From: Candidatus Gastranaerophilales bacterium
GTDB taxonomy: Bacteria; Cyanobacteriota; Vampirovibrionia; Gastranaerophilales; Gastranaerophilaceae
Direction of reading: 5' to 3'
DNA: 41,049 nt
NCBI GenBank assembly: GCA_944324405.1
Contig: CALUWF010000012.1
Coordinates: forward strand, 1 to 41,049
Both the position numbers and the translations under genes were made by a program. The notes beneath the pieces were generated by a model that had not been told where the DNA came from, did not search any database, and worked only from the letters and a program-made list of their open reading frames with translations. Positions 14,988 through 23,890 of the stretch are shown in pieces. Each line of letters begins with the position of its first letter. Position 1 is the stretch's first letter.

Positions 14988-15314
14988 ATGAATGTAAAAA
15001 GACTATTAGGACGAAAAATTAAACAATATAGAGTTTTAAACGGCCTCACACAGGAGGAGTTGGCTGAAAAACTTAATATTTCACAGCGCACCTTAAGTGC
15101 AATTGAATGCGGGGCAAATTTCCTGAGTTCTCAAACGCTTGAGAAAATATTAGAAGTTTTTAATATAACTCTTGAGGATATGTTTTACTTTAACTATTTA
15201 AAGTCAAACAAAGAAATGGTAAACGAACTTATAGATGACATTAAGGCTAATGCGACAAACACCCAAAAATTACAGACAATATACAAAGTTGTAAAAGCAA
15301 TAATAAGAGATTAA
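14988..15314 (+). CDS. XRE-family helix-turn-helix repressor
   Basis: A 108-residue DNA-binding protein. The HTH covers about residues 8-62 (GRKIKQYRVLNGLTQEELAEKLNISQRTLSAIECG). The C-terminal helical tail (KLQTIYKVVKAIIRD) resembles that of the other XRE protein in this window at 39113-39430. I chose the ATG at 14988 because helix 1 follows directly. An in-frame ATG at 14958 would add MYLYYFLWCI and would place an inverted-repeat site inside the gene. That earlier start does have a weak AGGA 4 nt upstream, so it is not excluded. It probably represses itself and the divergent 152-residue gene. It is convergent with the TPR gene, with 1 nt between stops. Confidence 0.85.
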   Translation: MNVKRLLGRKIKQYRVLNGLTQEELAEKLNISQRTLSAIECGANFLSSQTLEKILEVFNITLEDMFYFNYLKSNKEMVNELIDDIKANATNTQKLQTIYKVVKAIIRD

Positions 15315-15315
15315 A

Positions 15316-16080
15316 CTATTTTACAATCCTTAAACCCGTTTCTTTGAACGGATTTTTTTCATATATTTCACAAATTCTTCCGACAAGCGATTTTGTTGTA
15401 TCCGAATGCGGTTTTCTTGCGATATATTTTTTATAGTACCTGATTGCGCGGGGAAATTTATTCATTTTATCAAAACAAATACCAAGGCCCAGATTTGCTC
15501 TGTAGTAAGCCGGGTTTATCTTTAAAATCTGATAAAACAACATTGCCGCTTCTCTGTAGCATTCAAGCGTAATATAGAGCCCTGCTTTATGGTTATATGC
15601 AGGTATATAGCGCGGATTTTCCTCAATAATTTTTTGATAAATGCCAAGCGCCATATCACTCTCACCTAAAAGCTCATGAGATATTGCAAGCTGGACTTGT
15701 GCATTTATATTTGAAGGATTTAGTTTTATTGTCCTTATAAAATTTTTTCTTGCCTCATCCGAATTTGCATTTAGAAGATGGTTAAGGCCGAGTTCATAAT
15801 ATATTTCCGAATCAAAGCGGCTTAAAACTTTGGCTTTTGCCAAATTATTTATTGCTTTATCGTAACATTTTATTTTCTTGTATGCTTTGGAAATTTCTTT
15901 ATATGTTTCAATATCGCCCTTTGAAAATATCATTGACATAAGATATTCTTTTATCGCCTGTCTGTAATTTTTTTGATGCATAAACTTTCTTGCAAGCTTA
16001 AAATGCTCGCACTCTTTTGCATATACGGGCCGGAGATATTTTTCCAGCTCTTGTTCATTATTTGTAAATTTTATCCCCAT
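15316..16080 (-). CDS. TPR-repeat protein
   Basis: A 254-residue protein with about six consecutive tetratricopeptide repeats (for example AIKEYLMSMIFSKGDIETYKEISKAYKK, SEIYYELGLNHLLNANSDEARKNF, ANLGLGICFDKMNKFPRAIRYYKK). It is cytoplasmic, with no signal peptide, and likely a scaffold of unknown partner. The ATG at 16080 is preferred over one 12 codons upstream because GAGGA lies 5 nt before it, and the extra residues (MQNKHKLNKEEN) encode no structure. It is divergent from the MscS gene. Confidence 0.85.
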   Translation of the reverse strand: MGIKFTNNEQELEKYLRPVYAKECEHFKLARKFMHQKNYRQAIKEYLMSMIFSKGDIETYKEISKAYKKIKCYDKAINNLAKAKVLSRFDSEIYYELGLNHLLNANSDEARKNFIRTIKLNPSNINAQVQLAISHELLGESDMALGIYQKIIEENPRYIPAYNHKAGLYITLECYREAAMLFYQILKINPAYYRANLGLGICFDKMNKFPRAIRYYKKYIARKPHSDTTKSLVGRICEIYEKNPFKETGLRIVK

Positions 16081-16166
16081 ATTTTCCTCTTTATTAAGTT
16101 TATGTTTATTTTGCAAAAAAAAGATTAACCTTACGGTTTATTTTTTATTTATCAAAAGGATTATTT

Positions 16167-16175
16167 TGGTATAAT
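16167..16175 (+). promoter_or_regulatory. Extended -10 promoter of the MscS gene
   Basis: TGGTATAAT (16167-16175) is a perfect extended -10. A strong Shine-Dalgarno (GAGGAGGGAG, 16191-16200) and the TTG start at 16207 follow. Confidence 0.55.
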
Positions 16176-16206
16176 AAAAAATATTTAAAAGAGGAGGGAG
16201 TAAAGA

Positions 16207-17040
16207 TTGGATATCTTTAAATTTATTGAACAGGTTAAACTTGTGAATATTTTAAATATACTTTTTACGCTTATATTTTATGTCTTTGCGACAAAATTTG
16301 TAAAAACCTTTATGCTTCATCTTTTTGAGCGCCTGAAAAAACGGGCGAAGGACATTGAAAGCGCAAAGAACTTTGACACTTTGTGTATAATTTCAATTAA
16401 TGCAATAAATTTTATAATCTTTATTTTTGTAGCGATTAACATTTTAAATCATTTAGGAGTTGATGTTCGCCCGATTATAACTGCCGCAGGGGTACTTGGT
16501 GTTGCAGTAGGCTTTGGTTCAAAAAGATTTGTGGAAGATTTGCTCTCCGGTCTTACAATACTTTTTGAAGGACAACTGAGAGTGGGCGACGTAGTTCAAA
16601 TTCAAAACATAACGGGAACGGTTGAAAAAATTACACTTTCGATAATTGTATTAAGAAGCATGGACGGCGCCGCACACTTTATCAGAAACGGGCTTGTTGA
16701 TATTATCACAAACCACACCCGCGGCTTTTCCTATTCGCTTGTTGATATTTCCGTTGCATACAAAGAAAACGTTGCGCATGTTATGGAAGTTTTAAGACAG
16801 GTAGGCGAAGATTTAAGACGGGAAGAACAGTATAAAGATAAAATCCTTGGCGAGATTGAAGTTTTGGGGTTGGACAAATTTAACGACAGTTCAATTACAA
16901 TTCTTACCCGCTTTAAAACCCTTCCGCGCCATCAATGGGAAATAAAGAGGATTTTTAACCTGAGAATTAAAGAAAAATTTGACGAACTTGGAATTGAAAT
17001 GCCGTTTAATCAGCTTGTAATAACGGAGAATAAAATATAA
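16207..17040 (+). CDS. Small-conductance mechanosensitive channel (MscS family)
   Basis: A 277-residue inner-membrane channel that would release solutes on osmotic downshock. Two N-terminal membrane helices (about 12-32 and 57-80) precede the pore helix TM3 with its Gly/Ala pattern (ITAAGVLGVAVGFGSKRFVED, about 90-112). The beta domain (LFEGQLRVGDVVQI...GTVEKITL) and the alpha/beta C-terminal cage (about 180-270) follow. Length is typical of E. coli MscS. The start codon is TTG at 16207, supported by a near-perfect GAGGAGGG 7 nt upstream. No ATG would keep the first helix. Confidence 0.93.
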   Translation: MDIFKFIEQVKLVNILNILFTLIFYVFATKFVKTFMLHLFERLKKRAKDIESAKNFDTLCIISINAINFIIFIFVAINILNHLGVDVRPIITAAGVLGVAVGFGSKRFVEDLLSGLTILFEGQLRVGDVVQIQNITGTVEKITLSIIVLRSMDGAAHFIRNGLVDIITNHTRGFSYSLVDISVAYKENVAHVMEVLRQVGEDLRREEQYKDKILGEIEVLGLDKFNDSSITILTRFKTLPRHQWEIKRIFNLRIKEKFDELGIEMPFNQLVITENKI

Positions 17041-17042
17041 AA

Positions 17043-17068
17043 AACAGGGTGCTTTTGTGCACCCTGTT
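17043..17068 (-). terminator. Intrinsic terminator of pepA
   Basis: AACAGGGTGC (17043-17052) and GCACCCTGTT (17059-17068) form a perfect 10-bp stem with a 6-nt loop. On the minus strand it is followed by a T-rich run, so it serves pepA and the operon upstream. It may also slow the convergent MscS transcript. Confidence 0.75.
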
Positions 17069-17076
17069 ATAATAAA

Positions 17077-18573
17077 CTATATCGACATAATATAATTTGT
17101 AAGCGTTCTTATTAAAACACCCGTAGCACCTTTGTTTAATTCTTTATAAGGCTTATCTATAAAGGCGGTTCCCGCTATATCAAGGTGCACCCAGTTTTTG
17201 CATTTCGTAAAGTTTTGAAGGAAACGTCCCGCAACGCTTGCGCCGGCAAATCTTGAACCGGTGTTTCGCATATCGGCTACATCGCTTTTTAACATTTCCT
17301 GCATATCGTCAAAAATCGGCAATTCCCAAAGTGCTTCGCCGCATTCTTTTCCTTTTTCAATAATTCTCTTGATTTGTTCAGGGTTATTACCCATAATGCC
17401 CGTGATATTTTGCCCCAATGCCACAATGCAGGCACCTGTAAGTGTTGCGATATCAATAACTTCATCCGCTTCAAGCTCATCTGCGTACGTTAAAACATCC
17501 GCAAGTGTCAGCCTGCCCTCTGCGTCAGTATTGTCTACTTCAATGGTTTTGCCGTTTTTAGCGGTAATTATATCACCCTGTTTATAGGATGTGCCGCTGG
17601 GCATATTTTCGCAAAGCGCGCTCAGCGCATGGACTTCAACATCTGGTTTCAGTGCCGCTATGGTTTGAATTATACCCAAAACGGTTGCACAGCCCGACAT
17701 ATCGGTTTTCATTGTAAGCATGGAATTTGCAGGCTTAATATCAAGTCCGCCAGAGTCAAAAGTAATGCCCTTACCTATTAGAACAATTTTTTTCCTTGCT
17801 TTTTTTGCAGGTTTATAAACCAAGTGAATAAATTTAGGCTCGCGTTCGCTGCCCTGTGCAACAGCCAAAAATGTATTAAAATTCATATTTTCAAGCTGTT
17901 TTTTATTATAAACCTTAATACTTAAATTAAGCTCTGTAGCCAAATTTTTTGCAATTTCGCTAATTGTTTCAGGTGTTGCACTTTGCGCCGGTTCATTAAT
18001 TAAATCTTTTGTAAAATCCATTGCCGAGCAAATGATTTTTGCATTGCTGACGCCGGCTTTTGCCGCTTTTTCATCTTTTGGATTATCCAGTGCAATTCTC
18101 ACTTTTTTAATTTGCGGTGTTGATTTTTTATTTTTGTATTTGTCAAAATCATACAGGGAAAGCAAAATTCCTTCCGACATTGCCTGTGCACATTTATTAG
18201 CGTCAAAATTGCCGCAATGCAAACCCAAAAGTTCAAGACATATATTTTTAACATTTAAAGCCTTATCGAGTTGTTTTGCAATTTTTGCACAAAGTTCGGT
18301 TAATTTTGTGCAGTCGAATTCTCTTTTTTTGCCTAATCCCACAAGCATAATCTTATCCGAAGGTATTTTAAGATAAGTCGGGACAATTTCACTGTCCGCA
18401 AATTTAGCTTTAAAGCCTTCTTTTTTAATCAAATAATCGCTTATTAAGCCGCCCACAGACGAGTCAAGCTTTTTTTGCGAAGGGGTTAGTGTTTTATCAT
18501 CTTCAAAAACCCCGATAACAAGCATATTACACAAGATGCTTGTCAAATCCTGATGTTTAGCAGAAATATCCAT
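17077..18573 (-). CDS. pepA: Leucyl aminopeptidase, M17 family
   Basis: A 498-residue cytosolic two-metal aminopeptidase that removes N-terminal residues from peptides. The catalytic C-terminal domain shows GKGITFDSGGLDIKP (K268, D273), MKTDMSGCA (D291) and the hallmark NTDAEGRL (348-355), which supply the zinc or manganese ligands and the catalytic arginine. The N-terminal regulatory domain is present, so it is full length. Its start overlaps the end of trmFO by 17 nt, making it the last gene of a three-gene operon (HD-GYP, trmFO, pepA). Confidence 0.95.
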   Translation of the reverse strand: MDISAKHQDLTSILCNMLVIGVFEDDKTLTPSQKKLDSSVGGLISDYLIKKEGFKAKFADSEIVPTYLKIPSDKIMLVGLGKKREFDCTKLTELCAKIAKQLDKALNVKNICLELLGLHCGNFDANKCAQAMSEGILLSLYDFDKYKNKKSTPQIKKVRIALDNPKDEKAAKAGVSNAKIICSAMDFTKDLINEPAQSATPETISEIAKNLATELNLSIKVYNKKQLENMNFNTFLAVAQGSEREPKFIHLVYKPAKKARKKIVLIGKGITFDSGGLDIKPANSMLTMKTDMSGCATVLGIIQTIAALKPDVEVHALSALCENMPSGTSYKQGDIITAKNGKTIEVDNTDAEGRLTLADVLTYADELEADEVIDIATLTGACIVALGQNITGIMGNNPEQIKRIIEKGKECGEALWELPIFDDMQEMLKSDVADMRNTGSRFAGASVAGRFLQNFTKCKNWVHLDIAGTAFIDKPYKELNKGATGVLIRTLTNYIMSI

Positions 18574-19885
18574 TTCTTATCTCCTTTATGTATTCTAGCG
18601 CAATGCTTGAAAGCAAGGCGCCTTTCTCCTCTTTATTTTTCTTTATTTGGTCAAATCCTTGCGGCTTTTTAATTATACCCCAATTTGAATTAACGGGCTG
18701 AAAAGATTTATGCCCGTCAAAGGTGATATAATCCAAAAGTGCGCCAAGCATAGATTTTGGCTCAAGCTCAATTAATTTTTCACCCTTTAAATATCTGTAC
18801 ATATTAATACCTGCAAAAAGCCCGGTAGCAATACTTTCGCTATATCCTTCCACACCCGTTATTTGTCCCGCAAAAAACAAATCCTGATTAAATCTTGCCT
18901 GTAATGTTTTATTTAAAATTTTCGGACTGTTTATAAAAGTATTTGCATGCATTACGCCATAGCGCACAATTTGAGCATTTTCAAGCCCTGGGATTGCGGC
19001 CAAAAGGCGCTTTTGCTCGCCCCATTTTAAATTTGTTTGAAATCCGACGAGGTTGTACAAATCCGCTTCCTTATCATCTTGTCTTAACTGTACAACAGCA
19101 TAAAACTGATAATTTTTATGCTCCCGTTTTCTTGTTCTTTTATCAAAAAGTCCGACCGGTTTCATAGGGCCAAAACGAAGAGTATCCTTTCCGCGGCCGG
19201 CAAGAACTTCAACCGGCATACATCCTTCAAAATATTTTGCCTCAAAACTTTTTAGAGGAATTTTTTCAGAGTTAATTAAAATGTTATAAAAATTTTCGTA
19301 CTCTTCTTTTTCAAGAGGGCAGTTTATAAAATCGGCATCACCCTTATCCCAGCGGCTTGCATAAAATGCTTTGTCAAAATTTATCGAGTCTTTTTTAACA
19401 ATCGGTGCAATTGCGTCAAAGAAATGAAAATTGTCCTCACCCGTGATATTTTTAATTTCAGTGCATAAAACATCTGATGTCAAAGGCCCTGTTGCAATAA
19501 TTGCAGGTGTATTTGGAATGTGCGTTAATTCTTCTCTTATTATTTCAATATTCGGATGCTCTTCAATTATTTTTGTAATGGCAGCACTAAAACCCCGCCT
19601 GTCAATGGAAAGAGAGTTTCCCGACGGTACTTTTGATTTATACGCCTGCTCAATAAGAATAGAGCCTAACTGTCTTGCTTCTTCCTTTAAAAGCCCGGAA
19701 GCGCTTTTTACATCTAGTGCACCAAGGCTGTTTGAGCAGACAAATTCTGCAAAATCAGAGCTTGTGTGTGCTCCTGTTGTTTTATTCGGGCGCATTTCAT
19801 AAAGCTTTACTTTTACACCTTTGTTTGCAAGGTATAATGCCGCCTCGGAGCCTGCCAAACCGCCGCCTGCAACAATTACGTTCAA
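18557..19885 (-). CDS. trmFO: Methylenetetrahydrofolate-tRNA uracil-54 methyltransferase
   Basis: A 442-residue folate/FAD-dependent enzyme that makes m5U54 (ribothymidine) in the T-loop of tRNAs. The FAD-binding Rossmann motif GGGLAGSEAAL lies at residues 7-17. The family-specific YEMRPNKTTGAHTSSDFAEFVCSNSLG follows, then IATGPLTSDVL and GQITGVEGYSESIATGLFAGIN near the C-terminus. Length is normal. It overlaps the upstream HD-GYP gene by 4 nt and the downstream pepA by 17 nt, so translation is coupled along the operon. Confidence 0.95.
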   Translation of the reverse strand: MNVIVAGGGLAGSEAALYLANKGVKVKLYEMRPNKTTGAHTSSDFAEFVCSNSLGALDVKSASGLLKEEARQLGSILIEQAYKSKVPSGNSLSIDRRGFSAAITKIIEEHPNIEIIREELTHIPNTPAIIATGPLTSDVLCTEIKNITGEDNFHFFDAIAPIVKKDSINFDKAFYASRWDKGDADFINCPLEKEEYENFYNILINSEKIPLKSFEAKYFEGCMPVEVLAGRGKDTLRFGPMKPVGLFDKRTRKREHKNYQFYAVVQLRQDDKEADLYNLVGFQTNLKWGEQKRLLAAIPGLENAQIVRYGVMHANTFINSPKILNKTLQARFNQDLFFAGQITGVEGYSESIATGLFAGINMYRYLKGEKLIELEPKSMLGALLDYITFDGHKSFQPVNSNWGIIKKPQGFDQIKKNKEEKGALLSSIALEYIKEIRNGYFC

Positions 19886-20874
19886 AATTTAAGCTCCTCA
19901 AATGAAGTTGTATCGCCATAACTTAGCATATGCACAAAAGCATAAAGCGGTTTAGGGGAAAATGCTCTGCTGCCGGCTTTTAAGAGTGCTCTTAGCGCCT
20001 CTCGGAAATTTGAAATTTCAAGATTAGTGGCAGAAGAAGTCATATTATCAAAATGGTTACAAACCGCAATAATTTGAGCATATTCACTAATCATGGTAGA
20101 TGAAATACCATAAGGCCAGCCCATGCCATCCATTCTTTCATGATGCTGCAAAGCAACGCGCGCAATGTTTTCGCTTAGTTTAAGCTCAGTTTTTATAAGC
20201 CTATGTCCGATTAGAGGATGTTTTTTATATGCATACTCTTCGTCTTTTGTCATTTTTGAAGTGTCTGTAATTTCGCCCGTGAGTTTTATTTTGCCAATAT
20301 CATGTAAAAGTGCGCTCAGTGCAATTTCCATAATCTGCACTTCGTTATATTCAAGCTTATTTGCAAGGAAAACACTAAAGATAGCTGTATTTAGGGGATG
20401 AATGTTTTTATGCTCACCAAGCAATTTAAGTTCCGAAAAAAATTGCACATTTTTTCTGATTAGCTGCGAATCTTTTATAATTCTGTCCCTAATCTCAAGA
20501 ATCATCGACTTTGCACGCATAACATCACTTTGGTTAAAAGCGCCCATTGCGTTAATATAACCTGACTTTAATTCAATTTGAGTTTCAAAATCTATTTTCG
20601 ATTTTTTATTAAAAGGGCCGTATTTTTTTACATTCTCCTGGGTTTCAACATAATTTTCACCGGAAGCCTTTTTTACACTTGTTTTTTGCGTATCATCGCT
20701 TTTTTGCGTGCTTTTATCTTCTTTTCTGTAGAGTACTTCATGGTTTCTGACAAGCAAAATTTTACCGGGAGTCAAAATTTCACCGGCTTCAAGAATTTTT
20801 GTACCCTTTTCATCATATAAATCATAAGGGAGTATTTTTTGTGAAATTATTTCTTCACTCGATACAACTATCAT
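19882..20874 (-). CDS. HD-GYP-type phosphodiesterase-like protein
   Basis: A 330-residue protein. The N-terminal 50 residues form a short strand-rich module (KILPYDLYDEKGTKILEAGEILTPGK), often seen before HD-GYP domains. The HD domain follows with intact HDIGKIKLTGEI (191-202) and HHERMDGMGWPYG (244-256). The usual GYP is GWP here, so c-di-GMP hydrolysis is likely but not certain. It heads the operon with trmFO and pepA. Its ATG is 6 nt downstream of a perfect TATAAT with no Shine-Dalgarno, which predicts a leaderless mRNA. It is divergent from rlmN. Confidence 0.87.
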   Translation of the reverse strand: MIVVSSEEIISQKILPYDLYDEKGTKILEAGEILTPGKILLVRNHEVLYRKEDKSTQKSDDTQKTSVKKASGENYVETQENVKKYGPFNKKSKIDFETQIELKSGYINAMGAFNQSDVMRAKSMILEIRDRIIKDSQLIRKNVQFFSELKLLGEHKNIHPLNTAIFSVFLANKLEYNEVQIMEIALSALLHDIGKIKLTGEITDTSKMTKDEEYAYKKHPLIGHRLIKTELKLSENIARVALQHHERMDGMGWPYGISSTMISEYAQIIAVCNHFDNMTSSATNLEISNFREALRALLKAGSRAFSPKPLYAFVHMLSYGDTTSFEELKF

Positions 20875-20880
20875 TTCTCA

Positions 20881-20935
20881 ATTATATCGCCTTTTTTTAA
20901 AAATACACACGCTATATGTATGATTATGGTACAAT
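20881..20935. promoter_or_regulatory. Divergent promoters of the HD-GYP operon and rlmN
   Basis: The minus strand reads TATAAT (20886 to 20881), ending 6 nt before the ATG at 20874. The plus strand reads TGGTACAAT (20927-20935), an extended -10 ending 6 nt before the ATG at 20942. The two are mirror-placed around position 20908. The -35 regions would overlap there and are weak. Confidence 0.6.
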
Positions 20936-20941
20936 TTTACT

Positions 20942-21958
20942 ATGGAAACACTTGTGAAATATACTTACGAAGAACTTGAAAATTATATTATATCGTCGGG
21001 GGAACAAAAATTCCGCGCAAAGCAGCTATACTCCTGGATATATTCAAAATCAGCCCGCTCTTTTGATGATATGAGCGATATCAAAAAGGATTTCAGGGAA
21101 AAATTAAAAATAAACGCGCAGATTTTAGATACGAAAATCAAAGCAAAACAAATTTCAAAAGACGGAACAATAAAATATTTAATTGAATACCATGACGGAA
21201 ACTGTGCGGAAACAGTGCTTATGCGCTTTGATAACCGTACAAATTTAAGCGCCTGCGTAAGCTCGCAAATTGGCTGCCATATGGGCTGCGACTTTTGTGC
21301 AACCGCAAAATGCGGCTTTGTAAGAAATTTAGAACCCTATGAAATTATCAGCCAGATTTTAACAATACAGCAAGACACCGGACTTAAAATCACAAATGTT
21401 GTTTTTATGGGCCAGGGCGAACCTCTAAATAACTTTGACAATGTCTGCCAAGCAATAGAGCGTATAAATAAGGATTTAAACATCGGAATAAGAAGAATAA
21501 CAATATCCACCTGCGGAATTGCACCCAAAATAAAACAAATATGCAATTCTAAACTTATCCCGACGCTTGCGATATCTCTACATTGTGCAGACAGCAAAAC
21601 AAGAAAAGAAATAATGCCGGTTGAGAAAAAATACAATCTGGAGGAACTTAAAGACGCGCTTAAATATTACTGTGAAAAAACGGGCAAGAGAGTGACTTTT
21701 GAATACATTCTAATAGGCGGTTTAACGGATACTCCGGATATGGCGGCTTTATTGTGTGATTATATTAAAGATTTAAAATGCAATATCAATTTAATCCCAT
21801 ATAACCCGATAGGAATTGATAAATACAAAAAACCTGCAAAAAAAGATATTATGCTTTTTAAATATTTGCTTGAAGAGCAAGGTAAAAAAGTGACAATAAG
21901 GCTTGAACGGGGGGCGGATATTGATGCTGCCTGCGGACAGCTTGCCGGGAAAATTTAA
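20942..21958 (+). CDS. rlmN: Dual-specificity RNA methyltransferase RlmN (m2A2503 of 23S rRNA, m2A37 of tRNA)
   Basis: A 338-residue radical-SAM enzyme. The Fe-S cluster cysteines sit in CHMGCDFC (C112, C116, C119). The SAM-binding MGQGEPLNNF and ISTCGIAP follow, and the C-terminal segment ERGADIDAACGQL holds the second catalytic cysteine that forms the methylated-adenine intermediate. The N-terminal helical domain (YTYEELENYIISSGEQKFRAKQLYSWIY) is complete. A single-gene unit, probably leaderless because its extended -10 ends 6 nt before the ATG and no Shine-Dalgarno is present. Confidence 0.96.
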   Translation: METLVKYTYEELENYIISSGEQKFRAKQLYSWIYSKSARSFDDMSDIKKDFREKLKINAQILDTKIKAKQISKDGTIKYLIEYHDGNCAETVLMRFDNRTNLSACVSSQIGCHMGCDFCATAKCGFVRNLEPYEIISQILTIQQDTGLKITNVVFMGQGEPLNNFDNVCQAIERINKDLNIGIRRITISTCGIAPKIKQICNSKLIPTLAISLHCADSKTRKEIMPVEKKYNLEELKDALKYYCEKTGKRVTFEYILIGGLTDTPDMAALLCDYIKDLKCNINLIPYNPIGIDKYKKPAKKDIMLFKYLLEEQGKKVTIRLERGADIDAACGQLAGKI

Positions 21959-21970
21959 GCATTTTAAAAA

Positions 21971-21999
21971 GCGCCTCTCAATAAATATCCAAGAGGCGC
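21971..21999 (-). terminator. Intrinsic terminator of fliD
   Basis: GCGCCTCT (21971-21978) and AGAGGCGC (21992-21999) form a perfect stem. On the minus strand it is followed by TTTTTAAAAT, so it ends fliD transcription and may also act on rlmN. Confidence 0.72.
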
Positions 22000-22030
22000 C
22001 CTTTGTGCTTTATTTATGGGATGAGGTTGT

Positions 22031-23779
22031 TTAGCTTAAGAATGATGCATACTGTTGTTGTAGTTTTGAAATCATCTCATCCATATACTGAAATTGTTTT
22101 GTAAGCTGTGCTTCATAGGTGTCAAGGCTTTCATAAGCCCTTGTAATTCTGTCTTCCTGAAGCGAGATTAGTCTTGAAACAGAGTCGCTTTTTGTTGTAA
22201 ACATTCCGTTAACCGGGTCAAGCGCATTTTCAACTTTTGCAAGCATCTGGTCAAATATACCCGTATCATCCCCGGTATAGCCGCCGGAGATTAGGTTTTT
22301 AACAGATTGAGAATCTCTCGCCCAGGCTTCATCAAACGCTTCTTCGTCAAATTTAAGAGTTGTAGCGGAATCTGAAACATCAAGGCCTGCCTCACCTGTT
22401 GAAATACCTATTTGCGATAACATTCCAAATGCGCCGTTATCACTTACAATTGCACTTGTAAGAGTTCTTAGCTGGTCTTTTATGCTTCTTAAATTGATAT
22501 CCATTTCAAGATATCCGTCTTGCTCGGTTGCTTCCGTAATCTGATTACTTACCGTATTATAAGCGTCAACAAAGTCTTTAAGAGCTTCCTTGACGTCAGT
22601 TAAATCACTTTTGGCATTCAAAGTAACTTCGCTTACCGGTTCATCACCGCTGCCATCCGTTACTTTATGCGCATTAATTGTAAGTCCGTTAATACCCGTT
22701 GTTTCGCTTGTAACCGTATTTGAAGAGGATACAATTCTGTTTCCGTTAACTTCAAGTATTGCATTTTGGCCAAGAGTTTGTGAACCCTCTGCCAATGCAC
22801 CGTCTTTCGTTAAGCCGAAAACTTCAAAGAAATTAGTGTCTTGCGCTTCCAGGCTTATATTAAATTCGCCTGTTTCTGTTGAAGTAAAAACTAATTTATT
22901 TGTAAGCGTATCGTATTTTGCGCTTACTTTTGCTTCTTCGGTTGAGTTTATTTCGTTAATTAAATCCTGCAAAGAAGTTGATGAATCAATTTCAAAATCA
23001 ACACCGTTGATTGAAATTGTACCTTCGCTTACAAGTTCACTGAGTCCGCTTTCTTCACTTGTCAATGGTTTATTTGTTAAAAATGAAGTTTGGACATAGG
23101 CACTTTTTGCGCTTGTATCTGTAGTATCGGTAAGTTTCATTATGCTTGCAAAATTTGAAGTATCTGAAAATGCACCGATTGAAAGCTTTTCACCGCCTGT
23201 TGTCGATATTTCAAAAGTACCGTCGTCATTAACTTTTGCTTCAACCTTACCTTCTGCCGCATCGTTGATTTTTTGCGCAATGTCGCCAATTGTATCGTTT
23301 GCTTTGTCAATTTCTATTTCGTATCTGCGGTTGTCGACATAAAAAGAAAATGTACCGTCTTTTGCCTGGTTGTTGCCGACTTCCGAGTATTTTGTGTCAG
23401 CGGTTATTAATTTACCGGGGTTAAGCGTACCTTGTGCCACGGTATTTGTTGCAAGCTGTTGTACCGAAACTTTAATATCTCCTGTTGCAAGCCCGCTTGT
23501 ACTTGTTGCACTTACATAGCTTTCCTCGCTTGAAGTTACGTTTGTCTTACCCCAAATATCATTACTGGTACCGGAAATTATATCCGTAAAAACCTTAAGA
23601 GCACTTTGAAGCTCACCAAAAGAAGTTTTTATGGTGCTCAGTGCACTGCTTTGATTTTGAAGTTCACTTAATTTTGTTTCAAGGGGAGTAACCGTGGATG
23701 TCTGCTTAGCTGCAACGAGCTGCTCAATCCACGACATATAGTCCATTCCGGAGCCTAAACCGCTAAATTGTATACTCAT
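22031..23779 (-). CDS. fliD: Flagellar hook-associated protein 2 (filament cap)
   Basis: A 582-residue FliD, the cap that folds flagellin at the filament tip. The N-terminal D0 region MSIQFSGLGSGMDYMSWIEQLV is diagnostic, with a heptad-rich helix after it (TPLETKLSELQNQSSALSTIKTSFGELQSAL). The middle holds Thr/Ser-rich beta domains, including flagellin_IN-type motifs (GTISINGVDFEIDSSTSLQDLINEIN). The C-terminus has the long coiled coil ending LDTYEAQLTKQFQYMDEMISKLQQQYASFLS. Length is in the normal range. AAGGAA lies 9 nt before the ATG. fliS and the FlaG-like gene lie upstream on the same strand but are separated by the CDF gene. Confidence 0.95.
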   Translation of the reverse strand: MSIQFSGLGSGMDYMSWIEQLVAAKQTSTVTPLETKLSELQNQSSALSTIKTSFGELQSALKVFTDIISGTSNDIWGKTNVTSSEESYVSATSTSGLATGDIKVSVQQLATNTVAQGTLNPGKLITADTKYSEVGNNQAKDGTFSFYVDNRRYEIEIDKANDTIGDIAQKINDAAEGKVEAKVNDDGTFEISTTGGEKLSIGAFSDTSNFASIMKLTDTTDTSAKSAYVQTSFLTNKPLTSEESGLSELVSEGTISINGVDFEIDSSTSLQDLINEINSTEEAKVSAKYDTLTNKLVFTSTETGEFNISLEAQDTNFFEVFGLTKDGALAEGSQTLGQNAILEVNGNRIVSSSNTVTSETTGINGLTINAHKVTDGSGDEPVSEVTLNAKSDLTDVKEALKDFVDAYNTVSNQITEATEQDGYLEMDINLRSIKDQLRTLTSAIVSDNGAFGMLSQIGISTGEAGLDVSDSATTLKFDEEAFDEAWARDSQSVKNLISGGYTGDDTGIFDQMLAKVENALDPVNGMFTTKSDSVSRLISLQEDRITRAYESLDTYEAQLTKQFQYMDEMISKLQQQYASFLS

Positions 23780-23890
23780 AATTTTGATTCCTTATCGATA
23801 AAAAATGCTTTAATAAAATCCTTTTATATTTTAGTATATTCCACGATTTGAGATTTTTAATCATATAAAAACCGTAAATGTAACTTTTTG

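Noticed and set aside
22590-23099. 169-codon plus-strand frame inside fliD
   Set aside because: Shadow of the Ser/Thr/Glu-rich fliD reading frame; no family features.
23780-23890. Sigma-28 type flagellar promoter before fliD
   Set aside because: ATCGATAA is similar to the -10 (GCCGATAA) but no TAAA box lies at the required distance.
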